From assembly GCA_045534445.1 (NCBI GenBank), contig JAZSJQ010000056.1, positions 1 through 28,976 of the forward strand: DNA of 28,976 nt, in the 5' to 3' direction. Source of the stretch: JAISGQ01 sp045534445. Lineage in GTDB: Bacteria > Bacillota > Clostridia > Oscillospirales > Acutalibacteraceae. Positions 1-7,267 of the stretch are shown one piece after another. Position 1 is the first letter of the stretch; every line of letters begins with the position of its first letter. The notes under the pieces are model-generated. The model was not told the DNA's origin. It did no database searches and saw only the letters and a program-made list of their open reading frames with translations. The position numbers and the translations under genes were made by a program.

Positions 1-112
1 GGAGGCTCCCAGCTTACGCAAGCCGCCGCGATTATTCTTTCAGCGAGGCAAGGGATCTCAGCCGTAACATGATCTCGCAAAGGAAGTCATCAAGCGCAAC
101 AGCCGAAAGTAA
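1..112 (+). pseudogene. parA: 3' end of parA (Soj-type ATPase), frame disrupted
   Basis: Reading the + strand in the frame of positions 2, 5, 8 gives EAPS at the start and HDLAKEVIKRNSRK before a TAA at 110-112. These match the conserved ParA/Soj C-terminal region, normally SEAPS..GKP....KGS..Y.DLAKEV, and parB follows 34 bases later as expected. Between the two stretches the frame is damaged. A TAA at 65-67 stands where a Tyr codon (TAC) is expected, and the residues around the GKPAII position fit better in frame 1, implying small indels. The fragment is either a sequence-edge error or a real lesion. ParA drives chromosome segregation with ParB. Identification rests on about 20 residues plus synteny. 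Confidence 0.55.
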
Positions 113-146
113 TACTATTATAATATAAAGGAAAGAAGATGAAAAA

Positions 147-1028
147 ATGGCAAGAGAACGCGGTTTGGGCGATGGTATCGGCGCGCTGATACACGACAAT
201 ACTTCTGACAGCAACATTACCACTCTGCCGCTGTCCCAGCTTGAGAGAAACAAGCTGCAGCCGAGACGTGATTTCGATCAGGCGGCTCTTTCCGAGCTTG
301 CCGATTCCATAACTCAGCTCGGTATTATCCAGCCGATTCTGGTGCGTCCCATTCCCGGCGGCGGATATCAGATAGTTGCAGGCGAGCGCCGTTTCAGAGC
401 CGCTCAGATGGCAGGTCTCAAGGAAGTTCCCGTTATTATCCGCGAGATGGACGACCGTGAGACCGACGAAGTCGCACTGGTTGAAAACCTCCAGCGCGAG
501 GACCTTTCCCCTATTGAAGAAGCTCTCGGCTACTCGAGACTCATGAACGAATACAGCATGACTCAGGAGGACGTTTCACGCCGAGTCGGCAAGGCTCGTT
601 CCACCATCGCGAACTCCGTCCGTCTCCTTGACCTGCCCGAGGCAGTTCAGCAGATGCTGGGCGACGGTGACATTACAACAGGTCATGCAAGACCTCTTCT
701 GGGACTTTCTGATGCTGAGGAAATTAACAGAATTGCTTCTCTGATAACCGCCCGAGGACTCAACGTCCGTGACGTTGAAAGGCTTGTACGCAAGGAAAAG
801 GAACGCAAGGCGGAGGCTGAACAGGATAGTAAAAAAGAAACAAAACAGAGACAGATGACAAGCCGAGCAAAGTACATTGAGGAACTTGAGCTTGCTATGC
901 GTGCCGAACTTTGCATGGGAATCACGATTACCGAGACGGGCAAGGAAAAAGGCACACTCGTCATCGAATACAACTCCTACGAGGAACTTGCAGATATGGC
1001 AATGAGACTGGCAGGAAACAAAAAGTAA
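147..1028 (+). CDS. parB: ParB/Spo0J chromosome-partitioning protein
   Basis: A 293-residue ParB, the usual length for Firmicutes. The N-terminus (MARERGLGDGIGALI) is the typical ParB opening. The ParB/Srx nucleotide-binding domain covers about residues 25-125 and contains the GERRFRAA box that binds CTP. A helix-turn-helix for parS recognition follows (about 135-175, around SMTQEDVSRRVGKARSTI). A Lys/Glu-rich linker (about 205-240) leads to a small C-terminal dimerisation domain. ParB loads on parS, spreads, and recruits ParA and SMC. The ATG at 147 was preferred over the one at 139, which is in another frame. AAAGGAAAG lies upstream. No parS consensus was found in the window. The gene was probably co-transcribed with parA. 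Confidence 0.96.
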   Translation: MARERGLGDGIGALIHDNTSDSNITTLPLSQLERNKLQPRRDFDQAALSELADSITQLGIIQPILVRPIPGGGYQIVAGERRFRAAQMAGLKEVPVIIREMDDRETDEVALVENLQREDLSPIEEALGYSRLMNEYSMTQEDVSRRVGKARSTIANSVRLLDLPEAVQQMLGDGDITTGHARPLLGLSDAEEINRIASLITARGLNVRDVERLVRKEKERKAEAEQDSKKETKQRQMTSRAKYIEELELAMRAELCMGITITETGKEKGTLVIEYNSYEELADMAMRLAGNKK

Positions 1029-1083
1029 TATTGATACATAATATAACTTCCTGGAATAACACACAAAATAACAGAAAGTCATA

Positions 1084-1112
1084 TTGTAGGCAATAATAAC
1101 AATTTGTATACA
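1084..1112 (+). promoter_or_regulatory. Candidate promoter for serS
   Basis: TTGTAG at 1084-1089, a 17-base spacer and TATACA at 1107-1112, 44 bases upstream of the serS start. No T-box-like leader fits in the 128-base parB-serS gap. Moderate match only. Confidence 0.4.
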
Positions 1113-1156
1113 ACATAAACCGAAACTTTATAAACCAACAAAAAGGGGTAATAATA

Positions 1157-2434
1157 ATGTTAGACATCAACCTTATCCGTAACGATGCACAGAAGGTCAA
1201 GGACGCACTGAACCGCAGAAGCGGCGACTACACCGAGGCTATCGACACCGTTCTCGACATCGACAAGAAGCGCCGTGCGCTCATGACCGAGGTCGAGGCA
1301 ATGAAGGCTCAGCAGAATGCTGTGTCCAAGAAGATTCCTCAGATGAAGAAGGCAGGCGAGGACACCACTGCTATCATGGCAGAGATGAAGGAGCTTTCCG
1401 ACAAGATCAAGAGCGGCAACGACGAGATCGGCAAGCTTGATTCCGAGCAGCGTGAGCTTCTCCTTGCTATCCCCAACCTCCCCGACGAGAGTGTTCCCAC
1501 AGGTGCAGACGACACCGACAACGTAGAAGTCCGTCGCTGGGGTGAGCCCAAGAAGTTTGACTTCGAGCCCAAGGCTCACTGGGACATCGGTGCTGACCTT
1601 GATATCCTCGATCCTGAGGCTGCTGCTAAGGTATCCGGTGCAAGATTTACATTGTACAAAGGTCTCGGTGCGAGACTCGAGCGTTCCATCATCAACTACT
1701 ACCTCAACACCCACACCGAGAACGGCTACACCGAAATGTTCCCTCCCTTTATGGTAAACCAGAAAGCTATGGAAGGCACCGGTCAGTACCCCAAGTTTGT
1801 TCAGAACGAGGGCGCTTTCCATGTTGAGAATAACGACTCCTATCTCATTCCTACTGCCGAGGTTCCTGTGACCAACTATCACAGAGAAGAGATTTTCGCA
1901 GCAGAGGATCTGCCCAAGAAGTACTGCGCATACTCCGCTTGCTTCCGTGCAGAGGCAGGTTCTGCAGGCCGTGACACCCGTGGTCTTATCCGTCAGCATC
2001 AGTTCAACAAGGTCGAGCTTGTAAAGTTCTGCCGTCCTGAGGACAGCTGGGACGAGCTTGAGAGCCTCACAAGAGACGCTGAGCGTGTACTTCAGGGTCT
2101 GGGTCTCCCCTATCGTGTTGTTTGTCTCTCTTCCGGCGACCTCGGCTTCTGCTCCGCTAAGACCTACGATATCGAAGTCTGGATGCCTTCTTATGGCAGA
2201 TATGTTGAAATCAGCTCCTGCTCTAACTTTGTAGATTATCAGGCTCGCCGCGCTCAGATCAGATTTAAGGCTGACCAGAAGAGCAAGGCACAGCTTATCC
2301 ACACCCTCAACGGCTCCGGTGTTGCAATCGGCAGAACCACCGCTGCTATCCTTGAGAACTATCAGAACGCTGACGGCTCCGTCACCGTTCCTGATGCTCT
2401 GAAGGCTATGATGGGTTGCGATGTTATAAAATAA
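1157..2434 (+). CDS. serS: Serine--tRNA ligase
   Basis: A full-length (425-residue) class II seryl-tRNA synthetase that charges tRNA-Ser (and tRNA-Sec) with serine in the cytoplasm. The N-terminal MLDINLIR opening is followed by the tRNA-binding antiparallel coiled coil (about residues 30-105). The catalytic core has motif 2 around FRAEAGSAGRDTRGLIRQHQ (about 265-285) and motif 3 around LNGSGVAIGRTTAAILEN near residue 390. AAAAGGGG precedes the ATG. Codon use is strongly biased to GAG, AAG, CTC and CGT compared with neighbouring genes, as expected for a highly expressed housekeeping gene. The last coding bases form one arm of an unusual hairpin that continues past the stop (see 2409-2451). 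Confidence 0.97.
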   Translation: MLDINLIRNDAQKVKDALNRRSGDYTEAIDTVLDIDKKRRALMTEVEAMKAQQNAVSKKIPQMKKAGEDTTAIMAEMKELSDKIKSGNDEIGKLDSEQRELLLAIPNLPDESVPTGADDTDNVEVRRWGEPKKFDFEPKAHWDIGADLDILDPEAAAKVSGARFTLYKGLGARLERSIINYYLNTHTENGYTEMFPPFMVNQKAMEGTGQYPKFVQNEGAFHVENNDSYLIPTAEVPVTNYHREEIFAAEDLPKKYCAYSACFRAEAGSAGRDTRGLIRQHQFNKVELVKFCRPEDSWDELESLTRDAERVLQGLGLPYRVVCLSSGDLGFCSAKTYDIEVWMPSYGRYVEISSCSNFVDYQARRAQIRFKADQKSKAQLIHTLNGSGVAIGRTTAAILENYQNADGSVTVPDALKAMMGCDVIK

Positions 2435-2451
2435 CATCGCAAGACCATCAT
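2409..2451 (+). terminator. Snap-back hairpin spanning the serS stop codon
   Basis: ATGATGG (2409-2415) and TGCGATGTTAT (2417-2427) pair with ATAACATCGCA (2431-2441) and CCATCAT (2445-2451) around a three-base loop, giving 18 paired positions. The left arm encodes the last residues of SerS, and the TAA (2432-2434) lies in the right arm. No T-run follows, so termination is uncertain. It looks like an inverted duplication of the gene end. Confidence 0.6.
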
Positions 2452-2453
2452 AA

Positions 2454-2498
2454 AGCGTTAATGCGAAGCATTTACCAGCGTTAATGCGAAGCATTTAC
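2454..2498 (+). repeat. Two tandem copies of a 22-bp hairpin repeat
   Basis: Positions 2454-2475 and 2477-2498 are identical 22-mers beginning AGCGTTAATGCG. Each contains the small inverted repeat AATGC-GAA-GCATT. Confidence 0.85.
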
Positions 2499-2539
2499 GC
2501 ACTGATGAGGCTGTGATATCATTAAGTGATGCGACAAAC

Positions 2540-2566
2540 GGGAGGGCGCAGAGACCCTCCCCTACG
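2540..2566 (-). repeat. REP-like palindrome (GTAG on minus strand)
   Basis: Arms GGGAGGG (2540-2546) and CCCTCCC (2555-2561), followed by CTAC, so that GTAG lies directly 5' of the hairpin on the minus strand. Read on the minus strand, it differs by one loop base from the palindrome embedded in the first RAYT gene (4855-4880). Confidence 0.85.
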
Positions 2567-2692
2567 ACAGATACAAAAGTTTTAGTCAATTTTTTCAAAA
2601 AATTGCAGGGTCAAGGGGCAGCAATCGACAGATTGCATGTTCCCATTGCAGGAGTTTGGGGACAGCGTCCCCAACACATAAATACACAACAG

Positions 2693-2716
2693 ACAGCCCC
2701 CTTTTCAGGGGGCTGT
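2693..2716 (+). terminator. GC-rich hairpin, possible terminator
   Basis: ACAGCCCCC (2693-2701), a six-base loop TTTTCA, and GGGGGCTGT (2708-2716). The stem is perfect but the T-run after it is poor. It lies 40 bases upstream of the next gene. Confidence 0.45.
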
Positions 2717-2755
2717 TGCTGAAAGCAGTGAAATCTGCTGTAATTTGGGGATAAA

Positions 2756-3271
2756 ATGAATATTTTCAAAGCATATTTTGAATACTATAAAAGCTGTTTT
2801 TCTGTTTTTCCGCTTGATGAAGTTGTTGTGCTGAATGGTCTGCTGACGTTTTTCTTCCTTGTAAGCCTGTTCGGCGTTATGCTTTTTCCGAAAATGACGT
2901 ACAGAAAAATGTCCGTGTGGCTCAGACGGCTTGCCGCTCCGTGGATATTAGTACAGATAGCGGCACTGCCTTCTCTGATAGGCATACCTGTCTGTGCACT
3001 TTTCGTGTTTATCGACAGCCTTGAATACAAAAAGAGCGTTATTCCCACGATAAGAAGCTATGCCGAGCAAGGGGTTTTCTGCCCTCACAGAACATACAAA
3101 AAACAGGTAAAGGAATGGAAATTCGTTCCGAGAGAAGAAAGAGAAAAACGGGTAAGTGAATATCTCGACGGATTGGAAAATGACTATTCACAGCGCGAAA
3201 GAATACTTACAGTTGCAATATCCTTTATAATTGGCAAGCTGTTCCTGCTTGCCTTCGGAATTATTTTTTAA
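2756..3271 (+). CDS. Hypothetical membrane protein, 171 aa
   Basis: Not recognised. The protein has a hydrophobic segment at about residues 23-44, a second hydrophobic region at about 62-85, and a C-terminal membrane segment (about 152-171) that runs to the last residue. Between them is a charged stretch rich in Lys, Glu and Arg (about 115-150). The start follows GGGGAT with four bases between. It is first of three closely spaced + strand genes (11 bases before the thioesterase), so it is probably part of that operon. It could be a small accessory or scaffold membrane protein. No catalytic motif is visible. Confidence 0.75.
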   Translation: MNIFKAYFEYYKSCFSVFPLDEVVVLNGLLTFFFLVSLFGVMLFPKMTYRKMSVWLRRLAAPWILVQIAALPSLIGIPVCALFVFIDSLEYKKSVIPTIRSYAEQGVFCPHRTYKKQVKEWKFVPREEREKRVSEYLDGLENDYSQRERILTVAISFIIGKLFLLAFGIIF

Positions 3272-3282
3272 AAGGTGATTTT

Positions 3283-4068
3283 ATGGCAATAAATCTCAGC
3301 TTTTCCGAAAACATAGCCTGCGACGGCATAAACTGCACATGGCAGTTTACAGTTGACACACGCATGATGGATCAAAACCGTGTACTGCGCCCTGATTTTC
3401 TTTTAGGACTCAATCAGCAGGCAGGCGAGTATCTGTTCCTCGCAAACGACCTGAACAACAAAGGTCTTGAGGAATGCGGCATTGCCTGCGTATACACACG
3501 CATTGCGGTGCATTACGAGCGCCCTGTCATGATGGACGAGGCTCTCAATCTGCGCACTGCCCTCTCCTGCCGCAGAGCCTATGTCATGAAGCGTGACCTC
3601 CACGTTTACGACTCCATCGGGGAACGTGTCGCCAGCGTATTTACCGAGGCGGTTGCCATGGACACCTGCACACGCTCGGTTCTCCGCGGTGAGCGATGTT
3701 CGATTTTTGATAATATTCAGTGCATGGAGTGTGCCGTTTCTCCGAAAATAAGCCGTGTAAAGCTCTCTGATAATATGGAGGAGGTTGCCGCATATCCCGT
3801 TCTTTACGGCGATATCGACTATAACGGGCATCTGAATAACACGAAATATATAAGCATTCTGCTGGGCTTTGTGCCGAACGGCATGAAGGGAAAATGGCTC
3901 CGCGATGCCGAAATGGAGTACCATGCCGAGTGCCGCGCTGATGAAAAGCTGAAAGTTTTCAGAGGCACTAACGAAGACGGTTCCCTTGTTTTCTGCATCC
4001 GCGGCACGTCAAGAGACGGAAACGAAGAAGAAAAATTCAGAGCCCATATTGTGCTGGGAGATTTATGA
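3283..4068 (+). CDS. Acyl-ACP thioesterase (FatA/FatB family)
   Basis: A 261-residue protein with the two-hotdog layout of bacterial acyl-ACP thioesterases (usual length about 240-260). The first hotdog spans about residues 5-135. The second begins about 150 and carries the family signature YGDIDYNGHLNNTKYIS (about 175-191), in which the Asn and His of NGHLNNTKY are the expected catalytic pair. Such enzymes release free fatty acids from acyl-ACP in the cytoplasm, setting chain length or supplying acyl groups. AAAGGTGA precedes the ATG. The stop overlaps the 5' edge of the next reading frame. The chain-length preference cannot be told from sequence. Confidence 0.88.
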   Translation: MAINLSFSENIACDGINCTWQFTVDTRMMDQNRVLRPDFLLGLNQQAGEYLFLANDLNNKGLEECGIACVYTRIAVHYERPVMMDEALNLRTALSCRRAYVMKRDLHVYDSIGERVASVFTEAVAMDTCTRSVLRGERCSIFDNIQCMECAVSPKISRVKLSDNMEEVAAYPVLYGDIDYNGHLNNTKYISILLGFVPNGMKGKWLRDAEMEYHAECRADEKLKVFRGTNEDGSLVFCIRGTSRDGNEEEKFRAHIVLGDL

Positions 4069-4088
4069 CGGCGAGGGGGTGCAGAACG

Positions 4089-4718
4089 GTGAAAAATAAA
4101 TTTATAAAGCTGGCTGCAGCTGTTCTGACAATGATTCTGCTGCTTTCTTCTTGCAAAAGTAATGTTGATAACAACATTATTGTACGGGTGAAGGACTGCA
4201 TTCCGTTATGTGAATTTGTCGATACCAGTGTAACTTCGGGAAATGATGTTATTTATAATTTCAGAACCGAAAATGGCGTACCATTTACTGCAACAGCAAG
4301 TGGCGGAGGCATGATAACGGTTGATTACTATTATTCGATGCTGAAAAGCAAAAGTGATGAAATAGAGTTAGCATTACCCGAGGGCATAACTGTAAGTATC
4401 GGTTATCTGGGTATAGCTCTTTTAATTGAAAATGTTGATTATTTGGATGATGCGGCGGAATTTTGCGCAAAAGTCGAGTCAATGTTCGATATAATGATTG
4501 ACATACCCGATTCGGATGTAATTATCGATGATGTGCAGTTTATACCCCTTCTCTTTTGCGAGGATTGCGGAGAATACATTTCATTAGTATACACTGCAGA
4601 TATTATAAGTTCCAAGGAAAGCAGGCTCGGATATGAGGGTATGTATGAATTTCTTGAAAAGTCCTATACCCTTGCCGCAGAAAACGGGATGCATTTTACA
4701 GCGGCAGATGAGCAGTGA
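4089..4718 (+). CDS. Putative lipoprotein, about 209 aa
   Basis: The protein starts MKNKFIKL and has a hydrophobic core ending in the lipobox LSSC, so it is likely exported and lipid-anchored. The frame is open from an ATG at 4065 that overlaps the thioesterase stop, but the GTG at 4089 is preferred. It has GCGAGGGGG about 10 bases upstream and gives a compact signal peptide, whereas the ATG adds an eight-residue unstructured lead. The mature part is acidic, with DDAAEF and DIPDSDVIIDD stretches. No family was recognised. It is third in the operon, and a RAYT pseudogene begins 19 bases after its stop. Confidence 0.7.
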   Translation: MKNKFIKLAAAVLTMILLLSSCKSNVDNNIIVRVKDCIPLCEFVDTSVTSGNDVIYNFRTENGVPFTATASGGGMITVDYYYSMLKSKSDEIELALPEGITVSIGYLGIALLIENVDYLDDAAEFCAKVESMFDIMIDIPDSDVIIDDVQFIPLLFCEDCGEYISLVYTADIISSKESRLGYEGMYEFLEKSYTLAAENGMHFTAADEQ

Positions 4719-4854
4719 ATAATTGAAAGGTGCTGACATGGAACTTCCGAAACGAAAACCTAACCGCCTGAAAGATTATGATTACGGCAGTGCAGGTGCG
4801 TATTTTGTGACGGTATGCACGGAAAACAGAAAATGTATTTTATCCGAAATAACC

Positions 4855-4880
4855 GTAGGGGAGGGTCTCTGTGCCCTCCC
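4855..4880 (+). repeat. REP palindrome inside RAYT1, site A
   Basis: GTAG (4855-4858) is followed by arms GGGAGGG (4859-4865) and CCCTCCC (4874-4880). It is in frame and encodes VGEGLCALP. It is almost identical to the intergenic element at 2540-2566. Confidence 0.88.
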
Positions 4881-5024
4881 GTATGCAGAATTGACCGATA
4901 TAGGAATTGAAACAGAAAAATCCATAGAATACATCAATAAAACATATGATACGGTTAAAATAACAAAATATGTTATCATGCCGAATCATATTCACATGAT
5001 TGTTGAAATATTACCGTTATCTGC

Positions 5025-5069
5025 GGGAGGGCACGGAGGCGAGAACATTTATGTTCTCATATCCCCTAC
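5025..5069 (-). repeat. Composite REP palindrome inside RAYT1, site B
   Basis: It starts GGGAGGGCAC, contains GAGAACAT-TT-ATGTTCTC and ends CCCCTAC, so GTAG lies on the non-coding strand. It looks like one hairpin nested in another. The RAYT1 reading frame is lost in or beside it. Confidence 0.65.
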
Positions 5070-5286
5070 AAAAGATTATTGCGCAGATAAAATCGTATAC
5101 GACCCATGTTTATGGAGGTGTTCTATGGCAGCGCTCCTTCCACGACCATATAATCCGAAACGAAGAAGATTATCTGAAAATATGGGATTTACATAGAGCA
5201 CAACGCCTGTAAATGGGAAGAAGACTGTTTTTACGCGCCCGATTGACAAGGAGACGTGCGACAGGCAGAATATATTCCACCAAATT

Positions 5287-5313
5287 AAAAAGCCGCCCAT
5301 CGGGCGGCTTTTT
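5287..5313. terminator. Bidirectional intrinsic terminator
   Basis: AAAAAGCCGCCC (5287-5298), loop ATC, GGGCGGCTTTTT (5302-5313). A perfect 12-bp stem with A- and T-runs, placed between the + strand RAYT1 and the convergent minus-strand operon. Confidence 0.9.
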
Positions 5314-5337
5314 GTTTTTAAAATGCTTGGAACAGGG

Positions 5338-5399
5338 GCAGTTTGCCTTTGGCAAACTGCAAGAGTTATTTTTCGAAGAAAAATTACTCAGCGACCTTA
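5338..5399 (-). terminator. Two hairpins at the 3' end of the minus-strand operon
   Basis: CAGTTTGCC-TTT-GGCAAACTG (5338-5358) lies next to GAGTTATTTTTC-GAA-GAAAAATTACTC (about 5374-5400, one mismatch). The second spans the lipoprotein stop codon, as seen for serS and the MBOAT gene. Confidence 0.6.
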
Positions 5400-5896
5400 T
5401 ACTCGATGCTGTCTACAACACCGTCAACGGTGAGTACGCGGAGGGTCATGTTGCCCTTTGCATAGACATAAAGTCCGCCCTGGGGCTCGGTTTCGCCATA
5501 AATGGAGGTTACGTCCTCAGCGGTCATGCCGACCTCAAGTCCCTCGGGGGTTGCGATAGCGTCAGAGGTGATGGTTACGGAATAGATGTAGGTGTCGCCT
5601 TCATTGGGGTATGCGAGAAGGATCTCATAGTTGGGATAGAACTTGGTAACGTCCTTGCCCTCGAAAGCACAGCTTGCTTCCTCGAAGGTGTCGATGGGAG
5701 CGCCAAGTGCATCAACAGTGCTGATGGGAGCGCCGATCTCGATCTTTACGCCGTTGTCCTCGAAAATGTAGGGTTTTTCGTCAACTACGGTTGCAGGGGT
5801 TTTGTTGTCGGTTGCAGGGGTCTCTTCCTTGCCGCCGCAGGCGCAGAGGGCTACGAGCATAAGAACTGCAAGGATCGCGCAAAGAATTTTCTTCAT
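5384..5896 (-). CDS. Lipoprotein at the end of the acylation operon, 170 aa
   Basis: The protein has a clear lipoprotein signal (MKKILCAILAVLMLVALCAC), with Cys at about residue 20 as the lipidation site, then a short Thr/Pro/Glu linker. The mature domain begins about residue 42 (YIFEDNGVKIEIGAPI) and carries a VGMTAEDVTSIYG stretch. That resembles repeats of small SmpA/BLIP-like or DUF-type lipoproteins, but no firm family was recognised. GGAGG lies ahead of the start. It follows the SGNH/DltD-like gene by 18 bases, so it is co-transcribed and probably acts outside the membrane with the acylation machinery, perhaps as a substrate-handling or folding partner. Confidence 0.8.
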   Translation of the reverse strand: MKKILCAILAVLMLVALCACGGKEETPATDNKTPATVVDEKPYIFEDNGVKIEIGAPISTVDALGAPIDTFEEASCAFEGKDVTKFYPNYEILLAYPNEGDTYIYSVTITSDAIATPEGLEVGMTAEDVTSIYGETEPQGGLYVYAKGNMTLRVLTVDGVVDSIEYKVAE

Positions 5897-5914
5897 TTTT
5901 TATTCCTCCAATTT

Positions 5915-7213
5915 TTAGTTTACTGTGTCAGTTTTGCTTGTGTCGGTATTGCTTGCGTCAGTTGCCGAGGTATCGGTTGAAGATGCAGCAGGCTTGTCGT
6001 TCACCCAATCAGGTACCTTTGCGCCGTAGCTCTTCAAATACCCGTAGGTCTCAAGCTCGTACTGCTGGTCGGCGAGCATGGTGTAATAACGCTCACACTT
6101 TGCGTTCCAATCCTCAATAAGAGCAGAATCCTCGCTGTGGTCGGGGAACTCAAGAAGCTTTGTCATGAGCTTTCCGAACACTCTCGAATGCTTTTCGGCA
6201 CCCTGAAGATTTAAGTGAAGACCGCCGTCGTAGGTATCGACACTGAAATCAAGCATATCGGACTCGCTGACAACATCGTCAGTGCCGAGGATATCGCTTG
6301 CGCTCATTTCCTCACCGCGGACTATCAGAAGCGCATCGGTGTCTGACGTATATTCAATATAACCCCTTTTTGAGGGAAAATCAATACCGTAAAGGTCAAT
6401 AAAATTGATATAGGTCAGATTATTTTCCTTTGCGAAGGTAACGACCTGCTCGTCCCACTGGGGATACCAGTAAGGAAGCGTGGGTGCTTTTACAAGTATC
6501 AGCTCGACTCCGTTGTCGTCGCAGAGCTTCTTCATCCTTGCAAGATAGCCCATGGCATTCTCACCGAAAACGAAGCTGTCGGGGATACTTGCGGTCTTTA
6601 TCATGCCTGCAGGGAGAATGTCACTGCGCATTACAAAGCCGCTGTGGGTGACCTTTTCGGTGTCCTCGAAGATGTACTTGAAGTCATCGCTCGTCAGCTC
6701 GCTCCAGCGTGAATGGAATCGAAGGATCGGGAAAAGATAGGTTATAAGCTCCTCGTCCTCGGTCATGGAGGCGTTGATCGCGTTTATCTTTGTGTTTGAA
6801 AGCTTCATGCCGTCAAGGGTCAGGCGGTTGAATTGTGCGTCCTGCGGCTCATTGTAGATAAGTGACTGGACGTTATAGACAACTGCCGTGGGCTTTTCCT
6901 CTTTCAGCATCTCTTCAAGCAGATAGTAGCTCTGCCAGATAAGCTGCTGACCCGAGCCGCGGATATAGCTTGTGATGCCGAATTCCTCCCACAGCGTGAT
7001 GGGAGAATAATTTTCGAAAACCTCGCAGTCGCCTACAAAGAGAATGTCGTGGTCGTGCTTCTCATCATAGTATTCCGCGATGTATGCGCCCTCTGCGTTG
7101 CTTTCGAAGGTATATTTCGGCATGACCAGCGCCTGAAGAAAGGCGAAGGTGCATACAAAAAGCAGAATCGATGCAAGGGTTATTGCTATGGTTTTTATAA
7201 TTTTTTTGTTCAT
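5915..7213 (-). CDS. DltD/SGNH-like membrane-anchored acyl-transfer protein with GDC motif
   Basis: A 432-residue protein with one N-terminal membrane anchor (about residues 5-30) and an extracellular SGNH-hydrolase fold. Block I reads FVGDCEVF, with Cys63 where SGNH/DltD enzymes have the nucleophile Ser. The C-terminal block has DGGLHLNLQG (Asp329, His333), giving a possible Cys-His-Asp triad. The last 20 residues are a Thr/Ser/Asp-rich tail. The start was set at the ATG (MNKKIIK) because AAAGGAG lies 14 bases upstream. A GTG 15 bases earlier abuts that site. In Dlt systems the partner DltD completes transfer of the acyl group to an extracellular polymer. The position after the MBOAT gene supports the same role here. 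Confidence 0.85.
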   Translation of the reverse strand: MNKKIIKTIAITLASILLFVCTFAFLQALVMPKYTFESNAEGAYIAEYYDEKHDHDILFVGDCEVFENYSPITLWEEFGITSYIRGSGQQLIWQSYYLLEEMLKEEKPTAVVYNVQSLIYNEPQDAQFNRLTLDGMKLSNTKINAINASMTEDEELITYLFPILRFHSRWSELTSDDFKYIFEDTEKVTHSGFVMRSDILPAGMIKTASIPDSFVFGENAMGYLARMKKLCDDNGVELILVKAPTLPYWYPQWDEQVVTFAKENNLTYINFIDLYGIDFPSKRGYIEYTSDTDALLIVRGEEMSASDILGTDDVVSESDMLDFSVDTYDGGLHLNLQGAEKHSRVFGKLMTKLLEFPDHSEDSALIEDWNAKCERYYTMLADQQYELETYGYLKSYGAKVPDWVNDKPAASSTDTSATDASNTDTSKTDTVN

Positions 7214-7267
7214 CAGAGTAAACAGCACTCCTTTTGGGAGATTTTAATGGGTAAAGGTTTTTTGCGG

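Larger units (their letters stand above)
2435..2755. other. Repeat-rich intergenic spacer, no gene
   Basis: No credible gene is visible in these 321 bases. They hold the right arm of the serS-end hairpin, a tandem 22-bp repeat (2454-2498), a REP palindrome (2540-2566), a GGGGAC/GTCCCC hairpin near 2656-2674 and a GC-rich hairpin at 2693-2716. A 69-codon open stretch at 2513-2722 runs through these repeats and has no protein-like features. Confidence 0.7.
4738..5246 (+). pseudogene. RAYT1: REP-associated tyrosine transposase, frameshifted
   Basis: The N-terminus MELPKRKPNRLKDYDY, the GAYFVTVCTENRKCIL stretch and the HUH motif MPNHIHMI match the three intact RAYT copies in this window. Downstream the protein changes frame twice. 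The QKIIAQIK...WQRSFHDHIIRNEEDYLKIW segment is out of register with the N-terminal part. The family's C-terminal IEHNACKWEEDCFYAPD appears in a third frame and ends at TGA 5244-5246, after what looks like one extra T near 5190. The first shift falls in or next to the embedded palindrome at 5025-5069. RAYTs are Y1 HUH nucleases that act on REP hairpins. This copy is probably dead. It starts 19 bases after the lipoprotein stop. Confidence 0.88.

Noticed and set aside
147..1028. Search for parS near parB
   Set aside because: No 16-mer close to TGTTTCACGTGAAACA was seen. The GTTTCACGCCG at about 575 keeps only half of it.
1029..1156. T-box leader for serS
   Set aside because: The gap is only 128 bases, lacks a T-box-like conserved block and a terminator hairpin, and shows a simple promoter instead.
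1160..2494. 444-codon open frame antisense to serS
   Set aside because: It is a shadow of the biased codon use of serS. SerS is certain, and the antisense product has no recognisable features.
2513..2722. 69-codon open frame after serS
   Set aside because: It is made of REP and hairpin sequence, with no ribosome site or protein-like composition.
4723..4737. TTG start for RAYT1 five codons upstream
   Set aside because: The other RAYT proteins start at the M(E/D)LPxRK position. The extra residues overlap the ribosome site region.
5213..5980. 255-codon open frame antisense to the lipoprotein
   Set aside because: It covers a convincing lipoprotein with signal peptide and ribosome site, and crosses a bidirectional terminator.
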